This document shows positions 1 through 5,972 of a stretch of DNA of 6,612 nucleotides, piece after piece (position 1 is the first letter of the stretch; each line of letters starts with the position of its first letter). The notes below the pieces were generated by a model. That model did no database searches. It was given only the letters and a program-made list of their open reading frames with translations, and had not been told where the DNA came from. The DNA is from Candidatus Omnitrophota bacterium. GTDB taxonomy: Bacteria; Omnitrophota; Koll11; VGKN01. The translations under genes and the position numbers were made by a program. The stretch spans positions 1 through 6,612 of the forward strand of contig VGKN01000092.1 in assembly GCA_016867055.1 (NCBI GenBank), read 5' to 3'.

Positions 1-43
1 CTCGGGGTTCCTCGCGCCGAAGGATCCCGAGCAAATGCGAGGG
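1..43. repeat. Interlaced inverted repeats (REP-like or pseudoknot-like element)
   Basis: Two inverted repeats cross each other. CTCGGG (1-6) pairs with CCCGAG (26-31), extended by G7-T25 and T8-A24. CCTCGC (10-15) pairs with GCGAGG (37-42). The arms occur in the order A, B, A', B', which is the topology of an H-type pseudoknot if transcribed, or of overlapping palindromes in DNA. The segment is much richer in G+C than the genes that follow and carries no open frame. This looks like an intergenic repetitive palindrome, but no second copy lies in the window, so family membership is inferred. The element may begin before position 1. Confidence 0.5.
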
Positions 44-74
44 AAAAACAAACCCCGATGCTTGCCATCGGGGT
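44..74 (-). terminator. Stem-loop with a U-tract on the minus strand (possible intrinsic terminator)
   Basis: CCCCGATG (53-60) and CATCGGGG (66-73) form a perfect 8-bp stem, 9 bp counting A52-T74, around a 5-nt loop. Read on the minus strand, the stem is followed by TTTGTTTTT (complement of 44-52), the form of a rho-independent terminator. On the plus strand no T-run follows, so it should not stop clpP transcription. No minus-strand gene is seen to its right. It may therefore block antisense transcription, or it may be part of the repetitive palindromic element next to it. Confidence 0.4.
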
Positions 75-84
75 ATTCCGATGG
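65..84 (+). repeat. Alternative hairpin sharing an arm with the 53-73 stem
   Basis: CCATCGG (65-71) is the exact reverse complement of CCGATGG (78-84), with a 6-nt loop between them. The left arm is the same sequence that forms the right arm of the 53-60/66-73 stem, so the two hairpins exclude each other. This could be a simple by-product of a palindromic repeat or a switchable leader. The candidate -10 box lies downstream, so if that box is used this hairpin is not in the clpP mRNA. Confidence 0.4.
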
Positions 85-126
85 GTTGACAAAAGACTCA
101 AAGCGCAAAACCAAACTCAAAACATT

Positions 127-132
127 TATAAT
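127..132 (+). promoter_or_regulatory. Candidate -10 box (TATAAT) for the clpP operon
   Basis: There is a perfect TATAAT in the A/T-rich leader, 52 nt before the clpP start codon. No recognisable -35 hexamer lies 16-18 nt upstream, and there is no TGn extension. TTGACA at 86-91 is 35 nt away, too far to be its partner. If used, transcription would start near 138-140, giving a short 5' UTR of about 45 nt. The box is the best promoter candidate for the whole operon, but A/T-rich DNA produces such hexamers by chance. Confidence 0.35.
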
Positions 133-146
133 TACCTAAGTTTTTC

Positions 147-167
147 ACTTTGAACTTTACACTTTTT
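147..167 (+). repeat. Degenerate heptanucleotide repeat (ACTTTnn, three units)
   Basis: Three units, ACTTTGA, ACTTTAC and ACTTTTT, begin at 147, 154 and 161 with exact 7-nt spacing. They lie between the candidate -10 box and the clpP Shine-Dalgarno, so they would be in the 5' UTR. This looks like a decayed microsatellite. A binding site for a regulator is possible but not shown. Confidence 0.4.
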
Positions 168-170
168 TAA

Positions 171-176
171 AGGAGG
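171..176 (+). promoter_or_regulatory. Strong ribosome binding site of clpP
   Basis: AGGAGG lies 8 nt before the ATG at 185. An out-of-frame ATG at 178-180 sits only 1 nt from this motif, too close to be used, so the Shine-Dalgarno supports the start at 185. Confidence 0.8.
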
Positions 177-184
177 TATGAGGT

Positions 185-775
185 ATGGAAACATTAGTTC
201 CAATTGTAGTTGAACAGACCGGCAGGGGCGAGCGTGCTTATGATATTTATTCAAGGCTTTTGAAAGATAGGATTATATTTATTGGAACTCCCGTAGATGA
301 TGTTGTATCCAATCTTGTTATAGCACAACTTCTTTTTCTTCAGATGGAAGACCCTGAAAAGGATATAAATATGTATATAAACACCCCTGGTGGAATAGTG
401 ACCAGCGGGCTTGCCATATATGATACAATGCAGTTTGTAAAGCCTGATGTATGTACTTACTGCGTGGGACAGGCAACGAGCATGGGTGCACTTTTACTCT
501 GCGCCGGAACAAAGGGGAAGCGCTATGCACTTCCCAATGCAAGGATTATGATACATCAGCCATGGGGAGGTGTTCAGGGTGCCGCTAGTGATATAAATAT
601 TCAGGCGAAGGAAATATTGAAATTAAGGGATAGGATAAATCAGATATTATCAAAACATACTGACCAGCCATTAGATAAAATAGAGAAAGATACTGACCGC
701 GACTATTTTATGAGTGCGCAAGAAGCAAGGGAATATGGACTAATTGATGAGGTAATAATAGGAAAAAAGAAATAA
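185..775 (+). CDS. clpP: ATP-dependent Clp protease proteolytic subunit ClpP
   Basis: Serine peptidase of family S14. It forms the double-heptamer chamber that degrades proteins unfolded by a Clp ATPase such as ClpX, ClpA or ClpC in the cytoplasm. The 196-residue protein matches the usual ClpP length throughout. The N terminus has the canonical [20 protein letters not shown] stretch. The catalytic triad is Ser99 (in GQATSMGA), His124 (in IMIHQP) and Asp173 (in TDRDYF), each shifted by two from the mature E. coli numbering 97/122/171. The oxyanion-loop sequence NTPGG (66-70) is intact, so the enzyme should be active. The start follows a strong AGGAGG. It heads a tight + strand operon, with the aminotransferase 19 nt downstream. 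Neither tig nor clpX, its common neighbours, is beside it, so its ATPase partner must be encoded elsewhere. Confidence 0.98.
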   Translation: METLVPIVVEQTGRGERAYDIYSRLLKDRIIFIGTPVDDVVSNLVIAQLLFLQMEDPEKDINMYINTPGGIVTSGLAIYDTMQFVKPDVCTYCVGQATSMGALLLCAGTKGKRYALPNARIMIHQPWGGVQGAASDINIQAKEILKLRDRINQILSKHTDQPLDKIEKDTDRDYFMSAQEAREYGLIDEVIIGKKK

Positions 776-794
776 CTTTGATACGGGAAGGAAA

Positions 795-1940
795 ATGACA
801 ATAAAGAAGGACTATCTGTTAACGCCGGGACCCACGCCTGTTCCATCTGATGCATTGCTTTCTATGGCTAAACCCATTATTCATCACAGAACCCCAGAAT
901 TTATGGAGATATTTAAAGAGGTAAGCGATAACTTAAAATATATTTTTCAGACCAAAGAGGAGGTGCTTATGTTTACCTCCTCTGGTACTGGTGCAATGGA
1001 GGCAAGCGTCTCTAATCTGCTTTCATCGGGCGATAAGGCGATAGTTGTCCGGGGTGGGAAATTTGGAGAGAGGTGGGCTGAGATTTGTAAGGCTTATGGA
1101 GTTAATGTACTGCCTATTGATGTAGAATGGGGAAGGGCAGTTGAACCTAAAGAGATTGAGACAAGATTAAAAGGAAATAACGAGATTCAGGCTGTATTTA
1201 CAACCTTATGTGAAACCTCAACCGGCGCACAGACAGATATTAAATCTATTGCTGAGATTGTGAAGAGATATACAGCAATTTTAGTTGTAGATGCAATATC
1301 TGGATTAGGCGCTGTTGACATAAAGACAGATGAATGGGCTATTGACTGTGTGGTAGCAGGTTCGCAAAAGGGTCTTATGATACCACCTGGGCTAGCTTTC
1401 GTGAGTCTCAGCAAAAGGGCTTGGGAGAAGGCGGAAAAATCAAAATCCCCAAAATACTATTTTGATTTTAAGGCAACAAAGAAGGCGCTTGAAAAGGCTG
1501 ATACCCCATTTACCCCTGCAATTTCCTTGGTGATTGCGCTGAGGGAAACATTGCGAATGATGAGACAGGAAGGTCTTGAGGTAATTTTTGCAAGGCATAG
1601 GAAGCTTGCAAGTGCAACCCGTGTTGCAATGAAGGCAATGGGTCTTGAACTATTTGCACCAACCGTAGCCTCTGATTGTGTGACCGCTGTGAAGGTTCCT
1701 TCCGGCGTAGATGGGGAGAAACTGGTAAAACTTATGAGAGATAAATACGGGGTTTCTATAGCAGGCGGTCAGGCGGAGTTAAAGGGCAAGGTTTTTCGGA
1801 TAGCCCATATGGGCTTTATCAGGGATACAGATATTTTGACAGCAGTTAATATTTTAGGCATGACATTTAATGAAATGGGTTTTAAATGTGAAACTGCTGA
1901 AGGGCTAAAGGCTTTGACAGAGGAATTGATGAAGAGATAA
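795..1940 (+). CDS. Class V PLP-dependent aminotransferase (alanine-glyoxylate/serine-pyruvate type), probable phosphoserine transaminase
   Basis: A fold-type I, class V aminotransferase of 381 residues, the normal length for the AGXT/SPT group. The N terminus has the family hallmark LLTPGPTPVP (8-17) followed by HHRTPEF (30-36). SSGTGAMEA (62-70) is the cofactor phosphate-binding loop. Asp166 (VVDAISG) should contact the pyridine nitrogen, and Lys192 (AGSQKGL) is the Schiff-base lysine. Arg335 (VFRIAHMG) is the expected substrate carboxylate-binding arginine. All key residues are present. The gene ends only 15 nt before the chosen serA start. Class V enzymes of this type paired with serA are taken to convert 3-phosphohydroxypyruvate to phosphoserine in organisms that lack SerC. 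Alanine-glyoxylate or serine-glyoxylate transamination cannot be excluded from sequence. The ribosome site is a modest GGGAAGGA just upstream of the ATG. Confidence 0.9.
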   Translation: MTIKKDYLLTPGPTPVPSDALLSMAKPIIHHRTPEFMEIFKEVSDNLKYIFQTKEEVLMFTSSGTGAMEASVSNLLSSGDKAIVVRGGKFGERWAEICKAYGVNVLPIDVEWGRAVEPKEIETRLKGNNEIQAVFTTLCETSTGAQTDIKSIAEIVKRYTAILVVDAISGLGAVDIKTDEWAIDCVVAGSQKGLMIPPGLAFVSLSKRAWEKAEKSKSPKYYFDFKATKKALEKADTPFTPAISLVIALRETLRMMRQEGLEVIFARHRKLASATRVAMKAMGLELFAPTVASDCVTAVKVPSGVDGEKLVKLMRDKYGVSIAGGQAELKGKVFRIAHMGFIRDTDILTAVNILGMTFNEMGFKCETAEGLKALTEELMKR

Positions 1941-1945
1941 CCGAT

Positions 1946-1949
1946 GGAG
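1946..1949 (+). promoter_or_regulatory. Ribosome binding site that favours the second serA ATG
   Basis: GGAG lies 6 nt before the ATG at 1956. The upstream in-frame ATG at 1944 overlaps this motif and has only a weak GAAGAG before it. The bases read as codons 2-4 from the first ATG therefore look like the Shine-Dalgarno of the second. Confidence 0.6.
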
Positions 1950-1955
1950 AGGAGA

Positions 1956-3536
1956 ATGAGAATACTTGTAAGTGATTCTATTGCAGAAGAGGGACTCAAT
2001 ATATTAAAAGAAGAGAAAGCCATAGAGGTCGCTGTAAATACCAAACTGAAGCCTGATGAATTAAAAGAGGTAATTAAAGACTTTGATGCCCTTGTTGTAA
2101 GGAGTTCCACAAAGGTTACAAGGGATATAATAGAAAATGCGTCAAGGCTTAAGGTTATAGGCAGAGCTGGCACAGGCCTTGACAATGTGGATGCAGATGC
2201 GGCAACAAAAAAGGGCATAATAGTTATGAACACGCCCGGCGGAAATACCATATCCACTGCAGAGCATACATTTAGTCTGATACTTGCACTTTCAAGAAAG
2301 ATACCGCAGGCAGTTGCCTCCATAAAAAGAGGTGAATGGGATAGAAAAAGTTTTATGGGTATTGAATTATTCCAAAAGGTATTGGGGATATTAGGGCTTG
2401 GTAGAATCGGCTCCGAGGTAGCAAAAAGGGCTATCTCCTTTGGTATGAAGCCGGTGGCTTTTGACCCCTATCTTTCTGAAGAAACTGCAAAGGAGATTGA
2501 GGTTGAATTGGTTGATTTTGAGAAACTTCTTAAAATCTCTGATTATATAACGGTTCATACGCCCCTAAGCAATGAGACCCGCTATATTATAGATGAAGAA
2601 GAATTTAAACTTATGAAGGATGGCGCAAGGATTATAAACTGTGCCAGAGGTGGTATAATAAACGAAAGAGCACTCTATAGCGCAATCACCTCTGGGAAGA
2701 TTGCAGGAGCTGCGCTGGATGTGCTTGAGGAAGAACCCCCAAAGGATAATCCCCTATTAAAATTAGAGAATGTTATAATCACACCCCACCTGGGTGCCTC
2801 TACCGAAGAAGCCCAAATAAGCGTAGCCATTGATATAGCGAGGCAGGTTTTGGATGCACTCTTAGGCAGAGGAATCAGAAATGCTGTAAATGTTCCCTGT
2901 GTTGAGGGAGAACTTTTAAAGCATATAAAACCTTTCATAGAACTTGCGGAGAAAACCGGACTTTTAATTTCCCAGATAGCAGAGGGCAGAATCCGTGAGG
3001 TTAAAATAAGATATTCTGGTGATATAACAGCGCATGATATAAAACCAGTTACAATTGCATTGGTGAAAGGCCTATTGAGCCCTGTCCTTATGGAAAATGT
3101 TAACTATGTTAATGCAACCTGCCTTGCTAAAGAGAGGGGCATAAACATTACAGAATCAAAGTTGACGCAGATAGAGGATTTTGTAAATCTTATAGCTGCT
3201 GATGTTATAACCGATAAGTCAAGGTGCAGCGTGTATGGAACATTGTTTGCAAACAAGGAACCAAGGATTGTAAAGATAAATGAATTTTATGTAGACCTCA
3301 TACCAAGCGGTAGTTTATTGGTGATATCTAATATAGATAAACCAGGCATAGTTGGTTATATTGGAACACTTATGGGAAGCCATAATATAAATATTGCGAA
3401 TATGACATTTGGTAGGGTTGTGCCTGGGGGTAAGGCTATAACAGTATTGAATCTTGATAATGTTGTACCAAGAGAGATTTTGGATGAGGTCAAAAAGGGA
3501 AAAAATATAATTGATGCAAAACTAATAAAACTTTAA
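1956..3536 (+). CDS. serA: D-3-phosphoglycerate dehydrogenase, type I (ASB and ACT domains)
   Basis: Catalyses the NAD-dependent oxidation of 3-phosphoglycerate to 3-phosphohydroxypyruvate, the first committed step of serine synthesis. From the ATG at 1956 it has 526 residues, typical of the long type I form. An in-frame ATG at 1944 would add four residues (MERR), but the family starts as MRILVSDSIAEEGL does, and GGAG at 1946 suits 1956. The Rossmann nucleotide site is GLGRIG (147-152). The catalytic residues are Arg231 (CARGGIINE), Glu260 (EEEPP) and His278 (TPHLGAS). Residues about 315-450 form the allosteric substrate-binding (ASB) domain. Residues about 453-526 form an ACT domain (LVISNIDKPGIVG then NINIANMTFGR), the usual site of serine feedback in related enzymes. 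The upstream neighbour is the likely next-step transaminase. No gene for phosphoserine phosphatase is in view. Confidence 0.97.
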   Translation: MRILVSDSIAEEGLNILKEEKAIEVAVNTKLKPDELKEVIKDFDALVVRSSTKVTRDIIENASRLKVIGRAGTGLDNVDADAATKKGIIVMNTPGGNTISTAEHTFSLILALSRKIPQAVASIKRGEWDRKSFMGIELFQKVLGILGLGRIGSEVAKRAISFGMKPVAFDPYLSEETAKEIEVELVDFEKLLKISDYITVHTPLSNETRYIIDEEEFKLMKDGARIINCARGGIINERALYSAITSGKIAGAALDVLEEEPPKDNPLLKLENVIITPHLGASTEEAQISVAIDIARQVLDALLGRGIRNAVNVPCVEGELLKHIKPFIELAEKTGLLISQIAEGRIREVKIRYSGDITAHDIKPVTIALVKGLLSPVLMENVNYVNATCLAKERGINITESKLTQIEDFVNLIAADVITDKSRCSVYGTLFANKEPRIVKINEFYVDLIPSGSLLVISNIDKPGIVGYIGTLMGSHNINIANMTFGRVVPGGKAITVLNLDNVVPREILDEVKKGKNIIDAKLIKL

Positions 3537-3544
3537 GAAATGTT

Positions 3545-4789
3545 ATGAAAAAAAAGAAAAAAAGAATTTATATAATTGATGTAACCAACAGAGATGGAGT
3601 TCAGACCTCGCGTATTTGCCTCGCAAAATTAGAAAAAACCATGCTCAATCTTTATCTAAATGAGTTTGGTGTGTTTCAGAGCGAATTTGGATTTCCTGTA
3701 ACAAGGCATGAGACAAATTACCTGAATGCAAACCTTGAACTTGCCGAAGGGGGCGTTCTTTCTCCTATGAGGCTGGGTGGTTGGATGAGAGCTACGGTTG
3801 AGGATGTTGAGACGGCATTCAAGAGAATCCCGAGCCTAAAACATATCAATATCTCTATCTCTACCTCTGACCAGATGATTATCCATAAGTTTAAGGGGAA
3901 ACTTGATCATGAACAAGTGATAAGAGAGATGGTAGCTGCTTTAAGATTAGCAAAGTCTTTGGGTGCAGAGACTGTGGGTGTTAATGCGGAGGACGCCTCA
4001 AGGACAGATATGGACTATCTCATAAAGTTTGCAAAACAAGCTAAAGATAATGGCGCCGATAGAATTAGGTACTGCGATACACTTGGATACGATGAGCCGT
4101 TTATCATATATGAGAGGATAAAACAACTTGTCTCTAAAGTGAGTTTACCAATAGAGCTGCACTGTCATAATGACCTTGGATTGGTTATCGCCACCTCAAT
4201 AGCAGGTGCCAAGGCGGCGATTGATGCAGGGGTGGATGCTTATATAAATACCACTGTAAATGGTATGGGTGAACGCTCTGGAAATGCAGACCTTGTTTCG
4301 GTGATTCTTGCAATAAAATATTCAAGCGGGTTTCGTGATAAATATTTTTTAGATGAGAGAATAGACCTTTCAAAATCATGGCAGATTACAAAATATGCCT
4401 CATACGCATTTGGAGTTCCGATTCCTATAAATCAACCTGGGGTAGGAGCAAATGCCTTTGCTCATGAATCTGGTATTCATGCCGATGGCGCTTTAAAAGA
4501 CAGAAGAAACTACGAACTCTATGATTTTGAAGAATTAGGAAGAGGTGAGCCTGAAATAATAGAAACAGGCAGAAAGATAACCGCGGGGGAATACAGCGGG
4601 ATAAAGGGTTTCAGAAATGTTTACGAAAAGTTAGAGATAGAATTTAAAAATGAAGAAGAGGCAACAAAGATACTTGAATTAGTTAGATATGCAAATGTCC
4701 ATACACAAAAACCCCTTACAAATGGCGAATTAAGATTTATAGCAAAATATCCCGATGTAGCAAAAAGGATATTCATGATGTCACCCTAA
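3545..4789 (+). CDS. DRE-TIM metallolyase: homocitrate synthase-like / candidate Re-citrate synthase
   Basis: A member of the family of isopropylmalate, homocitrate, citramalate and Re-citrate synthases, which condense acetyl-CoA with a 2-oxo acid on a divalent-metal TIM barrel. The 414-residue protein has NRDGVQTSR (15-23) with catalytic Arg16 and metal ligand Asp17. Metal ligands His206 and His208 lie in ELHCHND, and GMGERSGNA is at 240-248. FAHESGIHADG (305-315) carries the conserved His307, Glu308 and His312. NAEDASRTD (147-155) is also typical. It lacks the long C-terminal leucine-binding domain of LeuA, so it is not a standard isopropylmalate synthase. From memory, relatives with this DVTNRDGVQTSR signature in Desulfobacterota and Dehalococcoides-like bacteria are annotated homocitrate synthase, and some are held to be Re-citrate synthases. 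The substrate is therefore unresolved. It starts 8 nt after serA with almost no Shine-Dalgarno, suggesting translational coupling. The codons after ATG are a lysine run. Confidence 0.88.
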   Translation: MKKKKKRIYIIDVTNRDGVQTSRICLAKLEKTMLNLYLNEFGVFQSEFGFPVTRHETNYLNANLELAEGGVLSPMRLGGWMRATVEDVETAFKRIPSLKHINISISTSDQMIIHKFKGKLDHEQVIREMVAALRLAKSLGAETVGVNAEDASRTDMDYLIKFAKQAKDNGADRIRYCDTLGYDEPFIIYERIKQLVSKVSLPIELHCHNDLGLVIATSIAGAKAAIDAGVDAYINTTVNGMGERSGNADLVSVILAIKYSSGFRDKYFLDERIDLSKSWQITKYASYAFGVPIPINQPGVGANAFAHESGIHADGALKDRRNYELYDFEELGRGEPEIIETGRKITAGEYSGIKGFRNVYEKLEIEFKNEEEATKILELVRYANVHTQKPLTNGELRFIAKYPDVAKRIFMMSP

Positions 4790-4796
4790 TTATCTA

Positions 4797-4802
4797 AAGG
4801 AG
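4797..4802 (+). promoter_or_regulatory. Ribosome binding site of the AMIN-TPR gene
   Basis: AAGGAG lies 6 nt before the ATG at 4809, in the 19-nt gap after the DRE-TIM gene. It supports the chosen start, which also gives a complete signal peptide. Confidence 0.75.
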
Positions 4803-4808
4803 ACCGCT

Positions 4809-5972
4809 ATGAAGACGATATTAAATTCTGTTTTAATATTATTTTTTATCTTTCCAAATTTAGCCTTTGGACAACCAAAAACAGCACAGGAGGTTTTGGT
4901 AGATGAGGTATCCTTTGAAGAAGAATCCGGAAATATCAAAATCATTTTGACTTTAAACAAACCTGATAAGGTCTTCTGTTACGATATAAAAGACCCCTCA
5001 CAGATTATAATAGATCTTTTAGGAAATGCCTATGCTAAGGTAAAGGAGCAGATTCCTATAAATAAGGGTGGTATAAAACGCCTCCTGGCTTCAAGAGAGA
5101 TTGGAAAAACTAATTTAGCCTTTGATAAGAATTATTATCCTGTAGATTTTTTTATCGTGGAACTTGATAAACCTAAGGAATATCAACTGACAAGTGGGAA
5201 TACAAAGGCAGTGGTTGAGATAGGCGTTTTAAAAGCGAAAAAGGAGGAGGCCTTGTCTGAGGAAGGTGTACAATTAGCCCAGGAAAAACCAAAGCAGATA
5301 ATGGAAGAGGAAACCAAGGCTGTTTCTGAGAAAGAAGCATTCCAGCCACCTTCAAAGGTTTTAGCAAAGGAGAAATCTATAACAGAGGAAGAGCTGTATA
5401 GACCAAAGGAGGAGACAAAAGCCATTCCCAAAGAAAAGAAGGTTAGCAAGGAAGAACCCCGAGTTTTGGCGAAGGAAAAACGCATAGAAGAAGCACAAAA
5501 ATTAATCACACCCAAAGAAGAACAAAAAGAAAAATCTGAGGATATTCAAACAGCAGAAGTTACAAAAGTATTCAAGCAAAAAGAGGAAATACGCCTAACG
5601 CCGAATAGAAAAAAATCAATTGAGGCGCGCAACAAAGGCTATGCTGCTCAGACTCAAGGCAAGTTTGACCAGGCTCAGGAGTGTTACCAGCAAGCCATAA
5701 AGCTTGACCCAAAATATCCGACACCGCATAATGACCTTGGTATCATATATGAGGAAAGGGGTCTGTTGGAAAAAGCAGCCGAGGAATACAAAAAGGCAAT
5801 AGAGCTTGACCCAAACTATGCGGCTGGTTATTCAAACCTTGCCCTTCTATATGAAAAGCAAGCCAAACTTTCTGAGGCCTTACCCTACTGGAAAAAACGC
5901 GCTGATCTTGGTAACCCTGATGACCCTTGGACGAAGAGGGCAAAGGATAAACTTGAAAGATACAATAAATAA
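4809..5972 (+). CDS. Exported AMIN-domain and tetratricopeptide (TPR) repeat protein
   Basis: A predicted periplasmic or envelope protein of 387 residues. Residues 1-21 look like a signal peptide: Lys2, a hydrophobic core (ILNSVLILFFIFPNLAF), then a small-residue cleavage region at AFG/QP. Residues about 28-138 fit the AMIN domain, with the pattern KPDKVFCYDIKDPSQIIIDL (51-70) and FFIVELDKPKEYQL (114-127). AMIN domains are known from AmiC amidase and PilQ secretins, where they mediate envelope or peptidoglycan localisation. Residues about 140-270 are a Lys/Glu-rich, probably disordered or helical linker with an internal repeat. Residues about 270-371 hold three TPR units, two of them with the consensus endings AIKLDP and AIELDP. 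No catalytic domain is seen. A role as a scaffold at the cell wall is inferred. The next gene follows with no gap and has a related domain. Confidence 0.85.
   Translation: MKTILNSVLILFFIFPNLAFGQPKTAQEVLVDEVSFEEESGNIKIILTLNKPDKVFCYDIKDPSQIIIDLLGNAYAKVKEQIPINKGGIKRLLASREIGKTNLAFDKNYYPVDFFIVELDKPKEYQLTSGNTKAVVEIGVLKAKKEEALSEEGVQLAQEKPKQIMEEETKAVSEKEAFQPPSKVLAKEKSITEEELYRPKEETKAIPKEKKVSKEEPRVLAKEKRIEEAQKLITPKEEQKEKSEDIQTAEVTKVFKQKEEIRLTPNRKKSIEARNKGYAAQTQGKFDQAQECYQQAIKLDPKYPTPHNDLGIIYEERGLLEKAAEEYKKAIELDPNYAAGYSNLALLYEKQAKLSEALPYWKKRADLGNPDDPWTKRAKDKLERYNK
5358..5528 (+). repeat. Two-copy imperfect repeat in the Lys/Glu-rich linker
   Basis: Within the AMIN-TPR protein, VLAKEK starts at residue 184 and again at residue 219, and each copy is followed by a charged stretch ending PKEETK (199-204) or PKEEQK (235-240). 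The copies start 35 residues (105 nt) apart. The DNA has diverged more than the protein (GTTTTAGCAAAGGAG versus GTTTTGGCGAAGGAA), so the duplication is not recent. Confidence 0.5.

Noticed and set aside
86..91. TTGACA as the -35 box of the clpP promoter
   Set aside because: It is 35 nt from TATAAT at 127-132, and no -10-like hexamer lies 16-18 nt downstream of it, so it does not form a normal promoter.
83..103. A CtsR or heat-shock sigma factor site before clpP
   Set aside because: GACTCAAA resembles one half of a CtsR site, but the second heptad is not present at the required spacing. No CTTGAA/CCCCAT heat-shock promoter pattern is seen.
318..542. A minus-strand open frame inside clpP
   Set aside because: It overlaps the catalytic core of clpP, and its product shows no family features.
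1769..2323. A 184-codon open frame on the minus strand
   Set aside because: It lies antisense across the aminotransferase end and the serA start, both with intact family motifs. Its product has no recognisable domain and reads as an antisense shadow.
3545..4789. 2-isopropylmalate synthase (LeuA)
   Set aside because: The family motifs are shared, but the protein is too short and lacks the C-terminal leucine-binding domain. The NRDGVQTSR signature also fits the homocitrate/Re-citrate group better.
5970..5972. A pseudogene or nonsense mutation splitting one long AMIN-TPR-AMIN gene
   Set aside because: The second frame begins with its own start codon and a complete signal peptide, so two separate exported proteins explain the sequence better than one broken gene.
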